A stretch of DNA of 64,000 bases from Marinomonas balearica (lineage in GTDB: Bacteria > Pseudomonadota > Gammaproteobacteria > Pseudomonadales > Marinomonadaceae), in the NCBI RefSeq assembly GCF_004362145.1, contig NZ_SNXC01000013.1, positions 83,327-147,326 of the forward strand, read 5' to 3'. Every line of letters begins with the position of its first letter. The stretch's first letter is position 1. The notes below the pieces were generated by a model. It saw only the letters and a program-made list of their open reading frames with translations, was not told the origin of the DNA and did no database searches. A program made the translations under genes and the position numbers. This document shows, one piece after another, positions 36,662 through 44,888 of the stretch.

Positions 36662-37381
36662 CTATTGGTTTTCGCCTTCTTCTGTTACTTCTTCTAAATC
36701 ACCGGATGGTTGAGAAGGTTCTGTATCGGTAGTATTAACTGCTTGTTCCGAAGTAGAGCCTTCAACGCTCGACGCTTCTGTTTCAATATCATCGTCGTCA
36801 GGATCACTTCCGTTAAAAGACTCCAACTGGCGAAGGTAAGCCTCCGTAACAATCAAGCGTACCACTGGCGTAATATTGATCATCATATTTTTGCTGTCTT
36901 CATCGTATGTCTTGCCTCGAATGATGACACCGTGGCGACTGAAGAGCGTCAGTATTTCTTTAAACCTCGTTTCCGTCGGAATTTCACGCTTTACCAGCTG
37001 TACAAATCGCTCAAGAATAGTGTGAGTGTTCGTCGTAACAAAACCATTATCTACTTCGAAATTTTCGATTTTTTCTTCATAGATTTGTCGTAATACAAGT
37101 AAAAGAAGTGTTTCATCAGTTTTTAAACGCACAAACGCTTCCCTTTGCACAGGAAGAATCCCTGCAAGACGTTCGTTCTCGTTGATGTATAACTTCATAC
37201 CAAGTGCATCAAACAGTTGTGAAAAGTAATCTTGGTACATTTCGACCAATAAGAAATGTTTACGCTGTCCATGCTTGTAGGCACTAACAAACTGGTTTGC
37301 GACTAAATAGTTCGCAGTTTGCTGAAACTCTTGTGGGTCTTTAGCAGACTCTTCAACGACTTTTTTTAATTCTCTAAGCAT
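36662..37381 (-). CDS. MksE/JetB-like (DUF4194) subunit
   Basis: The 239-residue protein shows the winged-helix layout of JetB/MksE: QQTANYLVANQFVSAY, YFSQLFDALGMKLYINENERLAGILP and FVRLKTDETLLLLVLRQIYEE, then an acidic low-complexity tail (about residues 195-239, rich in D, E, S and T). These subunits bind the kleisin and regulate the SMC ring. The start overlaps the stop of the kleisin gene as TAATG, and the stop lies 7 bp before the SMC gene. Confidence 0.87.
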   Translation of the reverse strand: MLRELKKVVEESAKDPQEFQQTANYLVANQFVSAYKHGQRKHFLLVEMYQDYFSQLFDALGMKLYINENERLAGILPVQREAFVRLKTDETLLLLVLRQIYEEKIENFEVDNGFVTTNTHTILERFVQLVKREIPTETRFKEILTLFSRHGVIIRGKTYDEDSKNMMINITPVVRLIVTEAYLRQLESFNGSDPDDDDIETEASSVEGSTSEQAVNTTDTEPSQPSGDLEEVTEEGENQ

Positions 37382-38772
37382 TAAGCTCTGCTCCTACGTA
37401 CCACGTTAAACTCACGACATTCTATGAACTCGTGCACATCAACATATTGATCGGTGAAAATAACTTCGAATGATTTCTCAACTTTTTTAGCAGAAACGCC
37501 CAATGCTCCAACATAACGGATGTGGTCAAAACACACGAAATCCTCAACGGATTCAATGGTGAAATCCAAAATATGCATAGCGTCTTTTTCTACAAGCTGA
37601 CGATCCAAATACCCTTCTAATTTCGCTACCGTGACCTGTCGCGCCTCATGGAAACGGCGTTGACGATCTCGGAACTCAAGGGCAGATTCAGAGACTTCTC
37701 TCGTGGTAATCACTCGTGGCGGTGGTGGATCTTTACGTTTGGCAGGTTGCGCTGCCGATTCGACACCGACAATCTTGCTTCCAACTACGTTTTTCAATAC
37801 AGGCAACGTATCGTATTTAGCAATATCTGAAATAATACCTGATATTTTGTTTGCCATGCCGGGGCGCGAACTGTCCATATATCGCGCTGTGTCCGCAGCC
37901 CGTTTTTCTAATCGGTAACGATACTCATCAATACGCTCCAATCTTTGCTCAATACTTGAGAACGTTTGGATAATATCTCTACAATCTTTTTCAACAAGGC
38001 TCAGCGCCATTTCCATTGAAATCAATTGTTGATCCATATAACACTTCGCCACTTTTGATGTAAGCGATGTGTCTGCGAGAAAGCTGTTGGCAATTTCCAA
38101 TATTTGGCGTCTGAAGCGAAATGGGTTGTTGCTTGTTTTGATGGTTTTATAATCGGCAATTAAAATGCCTTCAACAAACAATTCGAAAAAGCCCGCCACT
38201 ATCTCTTTCGGGTTTCTGCGTGTGAATAGCTCTCGTTGAAGCGAGCGGATACCCAGCAAAATTTGGTTAAGATGAGCGGAAAATTCGCGCGCTGCTTCAG
38301 CGGTTTGACTTAACGTAACGCCTCGTTCTACAGGATGATTTACCACTGATTCGAGATTACTCAAGATGCTCAACACGGTTGCGCCGTAGTTTCGCTTACC
38401 ATGTCGACTAATTTCAACGAGTGATCGCAATAACATAGAGACTTGAGGCGACATCAAAACGCTTACGCGATAAAGTTCCTGCTCCTCAATTAGCCACCCC
38501 GTATTGACGAGGCGGTGATAGATTCTCAGTGCGTAATCGTGAATCGTTTTTGGAGACTCAAACCCTTCTTTGTGATCATCATGCCACGCTAAGGTATCTA
38601 ACTTGTGCAATGTATCTTCGATTGACTCAATGATCGCCGATTTTTCTTTGATCGGGTCTTCTGCATGGTCATAGAACACATCAGACAAATCAAACAATAC
38701 TGCTTCAACCAGACTTTTATTTGAGCCTGACAGAGCTTGAAAGATTTCATCCGGTAAATGGGTAAAAAGCAT
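37381..38772 (-). CDS. MksF/JetA-like kleisin subunit
   Basis: The 463-residue, mostly helical protein starts MLFTHLPDEIFQALSGSNKSLVEAVLFDLSD. The N-terminal winged-helix region, the helical middle with a coiled coil (about 230-300) and a conserved C-terminal region with HILDFTIESVEDFVCFDHIRYVG in pattern are as in the Wadjet JetA/DUF5716 group. Kleisins bridge the two SMC heads. Its size (463), with 239 and 1146 for the partners, matches type I JetA-JetB-JetC proportions. The assignment rests on gene order as much as on motifs. Confidence 0.83.
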   Translation of the reverse strand: MLFTHLPDEIFQALSGSNKSLVEAVLFDLSDVFYDHAEDPIKEKSAIIESIEDTLHKLDTLAWHDDHKEGFESPKTIHDYALRIYHRLVNTGWLIEEQELYRVSVLMSPQVSMLLRSLVEISRHGKRNYGATVLSILSNLESVVNHPVERGVTLSQTAEAAREFSAHLNQILLGIRSLQRELFTRRNPKEIVAGFFELFVEGILIADYKTIKTSNNPFRFRRQILEIANSFLADTSLTSKVAKCYMDQQLISMEMALSLVEKDCRDIIQTFSSIEQRLERIDEYRYRLEKRAADTARYMDSSRPGMANKISGIISDIAKYDTLPVLKNVVGSKIVGVESAAQPAKRKDPPPPRVITTREVSESALEFRDRQRRFHEARQVTVAKLEGYLDRQLVEKDAMHILDFTIESVEDFVCFDHIRYVGALGVSAKKVEKSFEVIFTDQYVDVHEFIECREFNVVRRSRA

Positions 38773-38801
38773 TCAGTATAAATCCGTATGTAAAAAGTTC
38801 A

Positions 38802-39179
38802 TCAATCACCAAGCCGATAGATAATCGATTGTTCGATCGCATTGCGTACGGCGTCATCATCTCCAATCGGAGGCAATAGTGTAATATCTAGTGCTTGAGC
38901 GTCGTTAATGCTTTTAATTTGGGCAGGCACATCGTGTCTCAAGTGGCGTCCAACCGCCAAGAAGAGCGGTAATACAGCAAGCTTTTTCTTTGATTGTGGC
39001 AACGACGCGATCACGTCTTCCAATGTTGGGGAAGTCAATTCCATAAAGGCAAGACTGACGCTGTCACGACCGACCTTTTCAACTATATTTGATGTAATAA
39101 CTTCAAACGGTTCTTTCCATTTTGGATCTGGGCTGCCATGCGCCAGCAGTATAATATGGTCGAATGAATTGAGTTGCAT
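38802..39179 (-). CDS. CbiX/SirB-like chelatase domain protein (short form)
   Basis: The 125-residue protein has the metal-site His in ILLAHGSPDPKWKEPF (about residue 14) and a second His in AVGRHLRHDVP (about residues 78-82). FMELTSPTLEDVIASL and LPLFLAVG are family segments. Single-domain CbiX proteins insert cobalt or iron into sirohydrochlorin as dimers. No other cobalamin or siroheme gene is nearby, so the role here is uncertain. It lies 29 bp upstream of the condensin-like operon and may be its first gene. Confidence 0.85.
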   Translation of the reverse strand: MQLNSFDHIILLAHGSPDPKWKEPFEVITSNIVEKVGRDSVSLAFMELTSPTLEDVIASLPQSKKKLAVLPLFLAVGRHLRHDVPAQIKSINDAQALDITLLPPIGDDDAVRNAIEQSIIYRLGD

Positions 39180-39345
39180 TTGTACGCCTTAATTTCTTAT
39201 TACTCCCATTCTAACGAGCCTTAAAAGGAAAAAGAAGCTTTTAACACCATAAGACATACATACATATCAAAATTGTATATAAATCAGGCATATAAGTGAT
39301 CTAAGCAGTCTAAAGACACGTAAATAACAATTTAAGGGAAATAAG

Positions 39346-40269
39346 ATGAACGTATTAATAACCGGTTGCACTGGGTTCGTTGGCGGCAAGCTTATCGACA
39401 CTCTTATAAATTCCAGCACTTTTTCCGACTCAGTCACTTTATATGGATTAGTACGACGCGAACCTTCTAAATCACTGAACCATATAAAAACCGTCACAAT
39501 GGATCAACTAAGTGATCTACAAATCGATACTCTAATTAACTTAGCAGGAGAACCTATCGCGGCCAAACGCTGGTCACCGAGCCGAAAAGCGGCTCTACGG
39601 TCGAGCAGGACAACGGTAACTGAAACCCTTTATAAATCACTAAAGCATCCTCCCAAAACCGTTATTTCAATGTCTGCGGTGGGATACTATGGCAATCATG
39701 AGAGCACTCAATTTAAAGAAGCAACGCCCTCTAATGGAGGATTCACCTATCAACTGTGCGATGAGTGGGAAAAAGCGGCATTAGCTTTCGAGTCTAAAGG
39801 GTCTCGTGTTTGCATTTTTAGACTTGGCGTGGTGCTCGGTAACGGCGGAGCACTGAAACAAATGCTCATTCCTTATACGTTAGGCTTGGGAGGGAAAATC
39901 GGAGCAGGCATGCAGGGTTTCCCTTGGATACACATTGATGACGTGTGCAATGCCGTCTTAAAAGCCATTGAAAGTGAACAATACACAGGAGCAATAAACT
40001 TGGTCGCACCAGAACAAGTAACTCAGCACCAGTTCGCTACAAACTTCGCCAGATCCTTGAATCGGCCTAGCGTACTCCCCACCCCTTCGATTCTTTTACA
40101 GATGTTATTAGGTGAGATGTCCGAGCTACTGACAAAAGGTCAATTCGTGGTTCCTGAGAAGCTCACTCAGCTTGGGTTTCAATACCAATACCCAAGAATT
40201 GAAGCCGCATTAAAAGCCTGCGCTGAAGAGTTATCTGTATTCACCAGCACACAATCAAAAGGGTGTTAA
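39346..40269 (+). CDS. TIGR01777-family NAD(P)-dependent epimerase (YfcH-like)
   Basis: This 307-residue short-chain dehydrogenase-like protein of the extended type has the nucleotide motif ITGCTGFVGGKL (GxxGxxG, residues 6-17). LINLAGEPIAAKRW (about 64) and SAVGYYGNH (the YxxxK-region equivalent, about 108) are diagnostic for the SDR39U1/YfcH family. PWIHIDDV near residue 205 is also typical. The substrate is unknown. Single gene, convergent with the zinc-ribbon gene. Confidence 0.9.
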   Translation: MNVLITGCTGFVGGKLIDTLINSSTFSDSVTLYGLVRREPSKSLNHIKTVTMDQLSDLQIDTLINLAGEPIAAKRWSPSRKAALRSSRTTVTETLYKSLKHPPKTVISMSAVGYYGNHESTQFKEATPSNGGFTYQLCDEWEKAALAFESKGSRVCIFRLGVVLGNGGALKQMLIPYTLGLGGKIGAGMQGFPWIHIDDVCNAVLKAIESEQYTGAINLVAPEQVTQHQFATNFARSLNRPSVLPTPSILLQMLLGEMSELLTKGQFVVPEKLTQLGFQYQYPRIEAALKACAEELSVFTSTQSKGC

Positions 40270-40280
40270 CCCCTTATTGG

Positions 40281-40778
40281 CTACTTCGTGCTTTTTCTTA
40301 ACTTGGGCAACCCGCGATCATCGTCTAGCGTATTTCGACATTCAGGGTACTTTATGCAACCCCAAAAGTGCCCTTTAGCGCCCTTTTTCCGAACGAGATA
40401 GTGACCACAAGCACGGCAAGGGTATTTCTTCGTTGTGGCTGGAACGCCATCTTCATCTTGAAGCGTAATTTTACATTTAGGATAGTCCGTACACCCCCAA
40501 AACCACTCTCCTTTATATTCCCTTCTCCTGAGTGGGTTCTGACACGATGGACATAGATAGCGTTTTTTACGTACTGGTCGTCCGTCTACGTTATCGGCAG
40601 TGTAATCGCATGAAGGGTATTCTGAACACCCCCAAAATTCGCCTTTTTTTCCTGTTTTTAATGTGAGCTCACTCTTACATTTAGGGCACAGGTAACGCGT
40701 CATTGGCGTGCCAATTTTACTTTCAGCCTGATCGAGAAATTCCTTTTCCCATTTATTAGTCAAACGATCACCTGCCAA
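40281..40778 (-). CDS. Stand-alone topoisomerase-type zinc-ribbon protein
   Basis: The 165-residue protein consists almost only of three zinc ribbons of the topoisomerase I C-terminal type. Each has CxxC and then WGCxxYPxC: CPKCKSEL/GCSEYPSC, CPSCQNPL/GCTDYPKC and CRACGHYL/GCIKYPEC. It resembles E. coli YrdD in architecture. Such domains bind single-stranded DNA, but no catalytic topoisomerase domain is attached. The start is TTG at 40778 behind AGGAA. An internal ATG at 40703 is the alternative. Last gene of the hemH operon. Confidence 0.85.
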   Translation of the reverse strand: MAGDRLTNKWEKEFLDQAESKIGTPMTRYLCPKCKSELTLKTGKKGEFWGCSEYPSCDYTADNVDGRPVRKKRYLCPSCQNPLRRREYKGEWFWGCTDYPKCKITLQDEDGVPATTKKYPCRACGHYLVRKKGAKGHFWGCIKYPECRNTLDDDRGLPKLRKSTK

Positions 40779-40787
40779 CGCTAATTC

Positions 40788-41165
40788 CTAGTTTTTCTCG
40801 CAACTGTTAAAAAAGCTGGTTTCACAATCTGCCTTTGATTCAGTACTTTCTGTCGCTTCGTCGCTCTCCGTCATATCCTTAACCTTTGAAGCGCCTTCTT
40901 CGACGTAACCCGCCGCGGCATGACTTGCTTCTTTAACACCATCCCAAATACTGGAGCCGACTTCTTTTGCTTTATCTGCGACGTCACTTCCTACTTCAGC
41001 CGCTTTATCACTGGCTTTACCTAATACTTCTTTTCCAGAATCCATCGCGCTAGAACCAAATTCAACGACCGATTCTTTTACGCTATCAACTGCGCCCTCT
41101 TCCGCTACTGCTGGAATAGTGACAAAGCCTGAGAACAACAATGAAGCCATTATTAACTTTTTCAT
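40788..41165 (-). CDS. Exported alpha-helical repeat protein (YtxH/LEA-like)
   Basis: The 125-residue protein has a signal peptide MKKLIMASLLFSGFVTIPAVA-E. The mature part is built of 11-residue-like amphipathic repeats rich in A, K, D, E, S and V (VKESVVEFGSSAMDSGKEV, KASDKAAEVGSDVADKAKEV), as in YtxH or LEA-type stress proteins, and it ends with two Cys residues (DCETSFFNSCEKN). The ATG at 41165 shares a base with the stop of the HAD gene (TGATG), so translation is coupled. Function unknown, probably in the periplasm. Confidence 0.78.
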   Translation of the reverse strand: MKKLIMASLLFSGFVTIPAVAEEGAVDSVKESVVEFGSSAMDSGKEVLGKASDKAAEVGSDVADKAKEVGSSIWDGVKEASHAAAGYVEEGASKVKDMTESDEATESTESKADCETSFFNSCEKN

Positions 41166-41884
41166 CAATTACCTTTAAATTTGTACGTTTCTAAGAGTAG
41201 ATCCATTGCGCGAGACATTCCCTTTGCCTCCAAAATATCATAATTCTGCAATGTTTTACTATCGACTTGCTCATGAACCCAAGTGGAGTGATATGGAACA
41301 TGGATAGCATTTGAGCCGATGTCCAATACTGGCAGTATGTCTGACTTAAGAGAATTTCCGATCATTAAAAACTCAGTCTTTTGAATTTGATAACGATCAA
41401 GTAAATCAGAATAGGTTTTAGGGTTTTTATCACTGACAACTTCAATAAAATCAAAATATTTTGCCAATTTTGATCGAGCCACTTTGCCTTCTTGATCGAG
41501 TAAATCGCCTTTTGTAATAATCATCAACTGAACCTTCCCCTTAAGGCTGGCTAAAGCGTCGTGCACGCCATCCAGTATTTCAACCGGCGCTTTTAGCATC
41601 TCTTTGGCCAGCTGAATAATTTGATGGATTTCGTACCCATTAATCCGTCCTTCGGTCAAACCAATGGCCGTCTCGATCATGGATAAGGTAAAACCCTTGA
41701 TACCGTAACCAAAATGGCTGATGTTATCGATTTGCACCTTTTCCAAATGGCTCTTTATATAGTCTTCATCATGATATGGAGTAAGTAAGTCAAAGAAACG
41801 TTGTTGAGCGTGCGTGAAAATTTCTTCGTTACGCCAAAGTGTATCGTCAGCATCAAAAGCGACGGTTGTAATGGTATTCATCAC
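41165..41884 (-). CDS. HAD-superfamily hydrolase
   Basis: The 239-residue protein has HAD motif I VAFDADDTLW (nucleophile Asp near residue 10), motif II IITKGD (about 120) and motif III/IV around KNPKTYSDLL and LMIGNSLKSDILP (about 150-180). The helical cap lies in between. This fits the phosphoglycolate/YjjG-like subgroup, with substrate unknown. It lies 23 bp after hemH and overlaps the next gene. Confidence 0.88.
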   Translation of the reverse strand: MMNTITTVAFDADDTLWRNEEIFTHAQQRFFDLLTPYHDEDYIKSHLEKVQIDNISHFGYGIKGFTLSMIETAIGLTEGRINGYEIHQIIQLAKEMLKAPVEILDGVHDALASLKGKVQLMIITKGDLLDQEGKVARSKLAKYFDFIEVVSDKNPKTYSDLLDRYQIQKTEFLMIGNSLKSDILPVLDIGSNAIHVPYHSTWVHEQVDSKTLQNYDILEAKGMSRAMDLLLETYKFKGN

Positions 41885-41907
41885 ATTCTTCCATTTATTG
41901 GCTTGTG

Positions 41908-42915
41908 CTAGACAGAAGTTATCTCATTCTGCCAAGACACAGTGTTAGTCAGTATAATGTCTTTATATAACGCAACGTGATCCGCAGAGTCATTTAATGC
42001 GCTAATATAATCAAACGCTTCTCCGCCGGCGTTTTTAAACTCATCTCCAAGCTCTAGCGTGACCTCTTCCAGCGTCTCAATACAATCTATCGAAAATGCT
42101 GGGCTGATCACGTTAACACGCTTTATTCCTTGCTTTGGCATTGTGGCTAATGTTTTATCTGCATACGGCTGCAACCACTCCTCACGACCAAATCGAGATT
42201 GATAGACGTGCGTCCATTCGTCTTTATTCAATCCAAGCTTCTCGGCTAATAGCTCACTGGTTTTCTCACAACGTCTCGCATAAGGGTCTCCATTAGTAAC
42301 GTAACGCTTTGGAATACCATGATAAGACAAAACCAAATGCCGCTTTTCACCTTGCTCCTTCCATTGTCGCGTTACACTGTTAGCCAGTGCATCGATATAG
42401 AGAGGATGATCCGCATAATCGTGGTACAAGTTTAAGGCAGGCCATTCTGGGCATTTTTTTAGAGAGTTCATTAGGCGGTCGAAAGCAGCAGCGGTTGTAG
42501 TACCTGAAAACTGTGGGTACATAGGAATTACAAAAATACGGGACACGCCAACTTTTCTAAACGTCTTTGCAGCATCCTCAACCGTTGGAGTGCCGTAAGT
42601 CATTGCTGTCGCGACGACAAAATCATCACTTTGTTCGTTGAGTGCGACCTGCACTGCGTCTCGCAGTCTGTTTCCCAATACAAAGAGAGGAGAACCTTCA
42701 TCCATCCAAACCTGTTGATATACTTTCGCCACTTTTTTAGGTCGGATATTCAGAATAATGCCGTTTAAAATTGGCTTCCATAAGATAGGCGTTAAGTCGA
42801 CAACTCTTCGGTCAGACAAAAACTCCTTTAGATACTTTCGAACAGCATCAGGCGTTGGTGCTTCTGGAGTTCCTAGATTCATCATCAAAACGCCAATTTT
42901 TTTACTTGCTTCCAC
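41908..42915 (-). CDS. hemH: Ferrochelatase
   Basis: HemH inserts ferrous iron into protoporphyrin IX, the last heme step. The 335-residue protein has IGVLMMNLGTPEAP at the N-terminus, LSYHGIPKRY with the metal-binding His (about residue 199), and FSIDCIETLEEV with the partner Glu (about 275). YQSRFGREEWLQPY is a family motif. It complements hemN elsewhere in the window. First gene of an apparent operon with the HAD, helical and zinc-ribbon proteins. Confidence 0.96.
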   Translation of the reverse strand: MEASKKIGVLMMNLGTPEAPTPDAVRKYLKEFLSDRRVVDLTPILWKPILNGIILNIRPKKVAKVYQQVWMDEGSPLFVLGNRLRDAVQVALNEQSDDFVVATAMTYGTPTVEDAAKTFRKVGVSRIFVIPMYPQFSGTTTAAAFDRLMNSLKKCPEWPALNLYHDYADHPLYIDALANSVTRQWKEQGEKRHLVLSYHGIPKRYVTNGDPYARRCEKTSELLAEKLGLNKDEWTHVYQSRFGREEWLQPYADKTLATMPKQGIKRVNVISPAFSIDCIETLEEVTLELGDEFKNAGGEAFDYISALNDSADHVALYKDIILTNTVSWQNEITSV

Positions 42916-43069
42916 AATAGCCTCTTAATACGTTCCATTAGTCTCGAATAACGGTCTTCGAATAACTTTTTTTGAATGAATGTTTAAAATAAGTGCATGA
43001 CACAGTGAAGGTATACGATAAGAACGTCAAACAGAGCTCAACCCGAACGATCATTCATATAACTAATGT

Positions 43070-43810
43070 CTAAATAAACACTTTCAATACCATTGAAAAA
43101 ACAAACAAGACCGCGGACAAATCCATTACAAAACGATCGGTCGCTGATTTCAGCTTCAGTTTAACCCAAGAGGAAAGCAATGCACCGCCGATCAAAGTTA
43201 GAACAGGAAAATAAAGCGTCAAATCAGAGCTGTAATCGGTACTTTGAGGGAGAATAACCAGCCCAACACAGATACCCAAGAACAAAAACAAACTTCTAAG
43301 ATAATCCGCTTGATCGTATTTTTTTAATTGCGGACGAGCTATTAACGTTCTATCAGAAAGCATGATAGCAAACGCTGCATTGACAATAAGGCTGCCTAAC
43401 AACGTTTTTTCAAAACGATCAAAAAATCCGCTTGAATCTGGTTTAATAAGCACAGTAGCTAGAAAAAACACACTTTGTAGGCTGGCTAATGCGCAAATAA
43501 TGACAATGTCATAATTCAATAAGCCAATCACCTGCCCCGATATCACGCCAGCTAACGCACACCCTGCAAGCATTGCTCCGATCTTCTCAACATCCACTTT
43601 TTGTTGTTGAACTTGCTTAGCAAATAAGATGACATTACACACAAGTAGAAGGATGCATCCACTTAAAATCATCAAATATAGAGGTTGCTCGTCATTGGTT
43701 ACTAAATCTATCGCAACCAATCCGCTCAATAGCACGGGCACAGAAAGCAACGACAAACGGTGGTATTGAAAGACGGTAAAGCCCAGTAGGAAATATAGAA
43801 CGATAGACAT
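43070..43810 (-). CDS. Polytopic inner-membrane protein of unknown function
   Basis: In this 246-residue protein roughly seven or eight hydrophobic helices fill the sequence (for instance about residues 2-14, 20-36, 44-64, 78-98, 103-120, 137-153, 170-186 and 197-213). No recognised transporter signature is visible, though the small residues in AGCALAGVISGQVIGLL could pack between helices. It lies downstream of cheV, separated by a terminator-like hairpin, so it may be partly read from that transcript. I do not assign a family. Confidence 0.72.
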   Translation of the reverse strand: MSIVLYFLLGFTVFQYHRLSLLSVPVLLSGLVAIDLVTNDEQPLYLMILSGCILLLVCNVILFAKQVQQQKVDVEKIGAMLAGCALAGVISGQVIGLLNYDIVIICALASLQSVFFLATVLIKPDSSGFFDRFEKTLLGSLIVNAAFAIMLSDRTLIARPQLKKYDQADYLRSLFLFLGICVGLVILPQSTDYSSDLTLYFPVLTLIGGALLSSWVKLKLKSATDRFVMDLSAVLFVFSMVLKVFI

Positions 43811-43820
43811 ATAACCAAAT

Positions 43821-43842
43821 AAGGGGCGTTACGCCCCTTTTT
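43821..43842. terminator. Hairpin between cheV and the membrane protein gene
   Basis: AAGGGGCG and CGCCCCTT form a perfect stem with a TTA loop, followed on the plus strand by T residues and flanked by AT-rich sequence on the minus strand. Probably ends the cheV transcript. Confidence 0.7.
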
Positions 43843-43866
43843 CATGCAGATTAAAACAACTCGATA

Positions 43867-44802
43867 CTAATCGCGACTTATAACGTCTCGAATACGATCT
43901 TGAACAATGGTTGCTAATTTGTCGGGCTGAAACTTCGACAGGAAGTCGTCACAACCTACTTTCTGAACCATCGCTTTGTTAAAGCTACCACTTAGCGATG
44001 TATGGAGTACGATGTATAAATCTTTTAATCGGGGATCTTCGCGAATTTCCCTTGTTAATCGATAACCGTCCATTTCCGGCATTTCTGCATCGGTAATCAT
44101 CATCAGTAATTTATTTGGTACATCGTCGCCTTCAGAAGCCCAGCTTTTAAGCCTTTCAAGCCCTTTTTTACCGTCCATCTCAGTATGAACCGTTATACCA
44201 AGATAGTCCAAAGTTGACCTTGCCTGCGATAAGCCAACCATAGAGTCATCGACAACCAATACCTCTAACCCTTTTGCTAACGAAAGCAAATCCTTATCAA
44301 TAACCTCGTCAGAAATGCGAGAATCGTAAGGTGAAATTTCTGCTAATACTTTTTCAACATCAATAATTTCAACCAAACGCTCGTTGACTCGAGTAATAGC
44401 GGTTAAATAATGCTGACGCCCTGTACCATCCGGCGGCGGTAAAATCTCATTCCAGTTCATGTTGATGATTCTATCAACTTCACCCACCATGAAACCTTGA
44501 ACCGTATTGTTGTACTCGGTTACGATCAGGTTACAAGATTGGTCTTTATCTATCGGCTTCATACCAACCGCTTCAGATAAATCAATAACTGGGATCGTTC
44601 TGCCTCTAAAATGCGTGACACCACCCACAGAAGGATGTCTATGAGGCATTAAATTCAGTCTAGGGAGCTGAACAACTTCCTGGACCTTGAATACGTTGAT
44701 AGCAAACATTTGCATTCCACCTAAGCGGAACATCAATAATTCGAGGCGGTTTTCACCAACTAACTGTGTCCTCTGATCGACGGCGTCTAACATGCCAGCC
44801 AT
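43867..44802 (-). CDS. cheV: CheV-type chemotaxis coupling protein (CheW-receiver)
   Basis: The 311-residue protein has an N-terminal CheW domain (about 18-165; LMFRLGGMQMFAINVFKVQEV, FRGRTIPVIDLSEAVG) coupling receptors to CheA. A receiver domain follows (about 185-305) with DD near VLVVDDSMVG, acceptor Asp in ITDAEMPEMDGYRL and Lys in FLSKFQP, all conserved. Phosphorylation is thought to help adaptation. The ATG at 44802 with GGAG upstream is preferred to the 44850 start. No other che gene is adjacent. Confidence 0.92.
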   Translation of the reverse strand: MAGMLDAVDQRTQLVGENRLELLMFRLGGMQMFAINVFKVQEVVQLPRLNLMPHRHPSVGGVTHFRGRTIPVIDLSEAVGMKPIDKDQSCNLIVTEYNNTVQGFMVGEVDRIINMNWNEILPPPDGTGRQHYLTAITRVNERLVEIIDVEKVLAEISPYDSRISDEVIDKDLLSLAKGLEVLVVDDSMVGLSQARSTLDYLGITVHTEMDGKKGLERLKSWASEGDDVPNKLLMMITDAEMPEMDGYRLTREIREDPRLKDLYIVLHTSLSGSFNKAMVQKVGCDDFLSKFQPDKLATIVQDRIRDVISRD

Positions 44803-44888
44803 AGCGTACTCCAAGTGCTTTTTACAAAGTGATACTACAATTATAACCATGATATTATAAATCGTAGCTTGTTAAAGTAACTTTTTGC

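Noticed and set aside
33214-38772. A complete Wadjet anti-plasmid system.
   Set aside because: JetA, JetB and JetC-like proteins are present but no JetD is encoded on either side. It is therefore reported only as a condensin-like operon.
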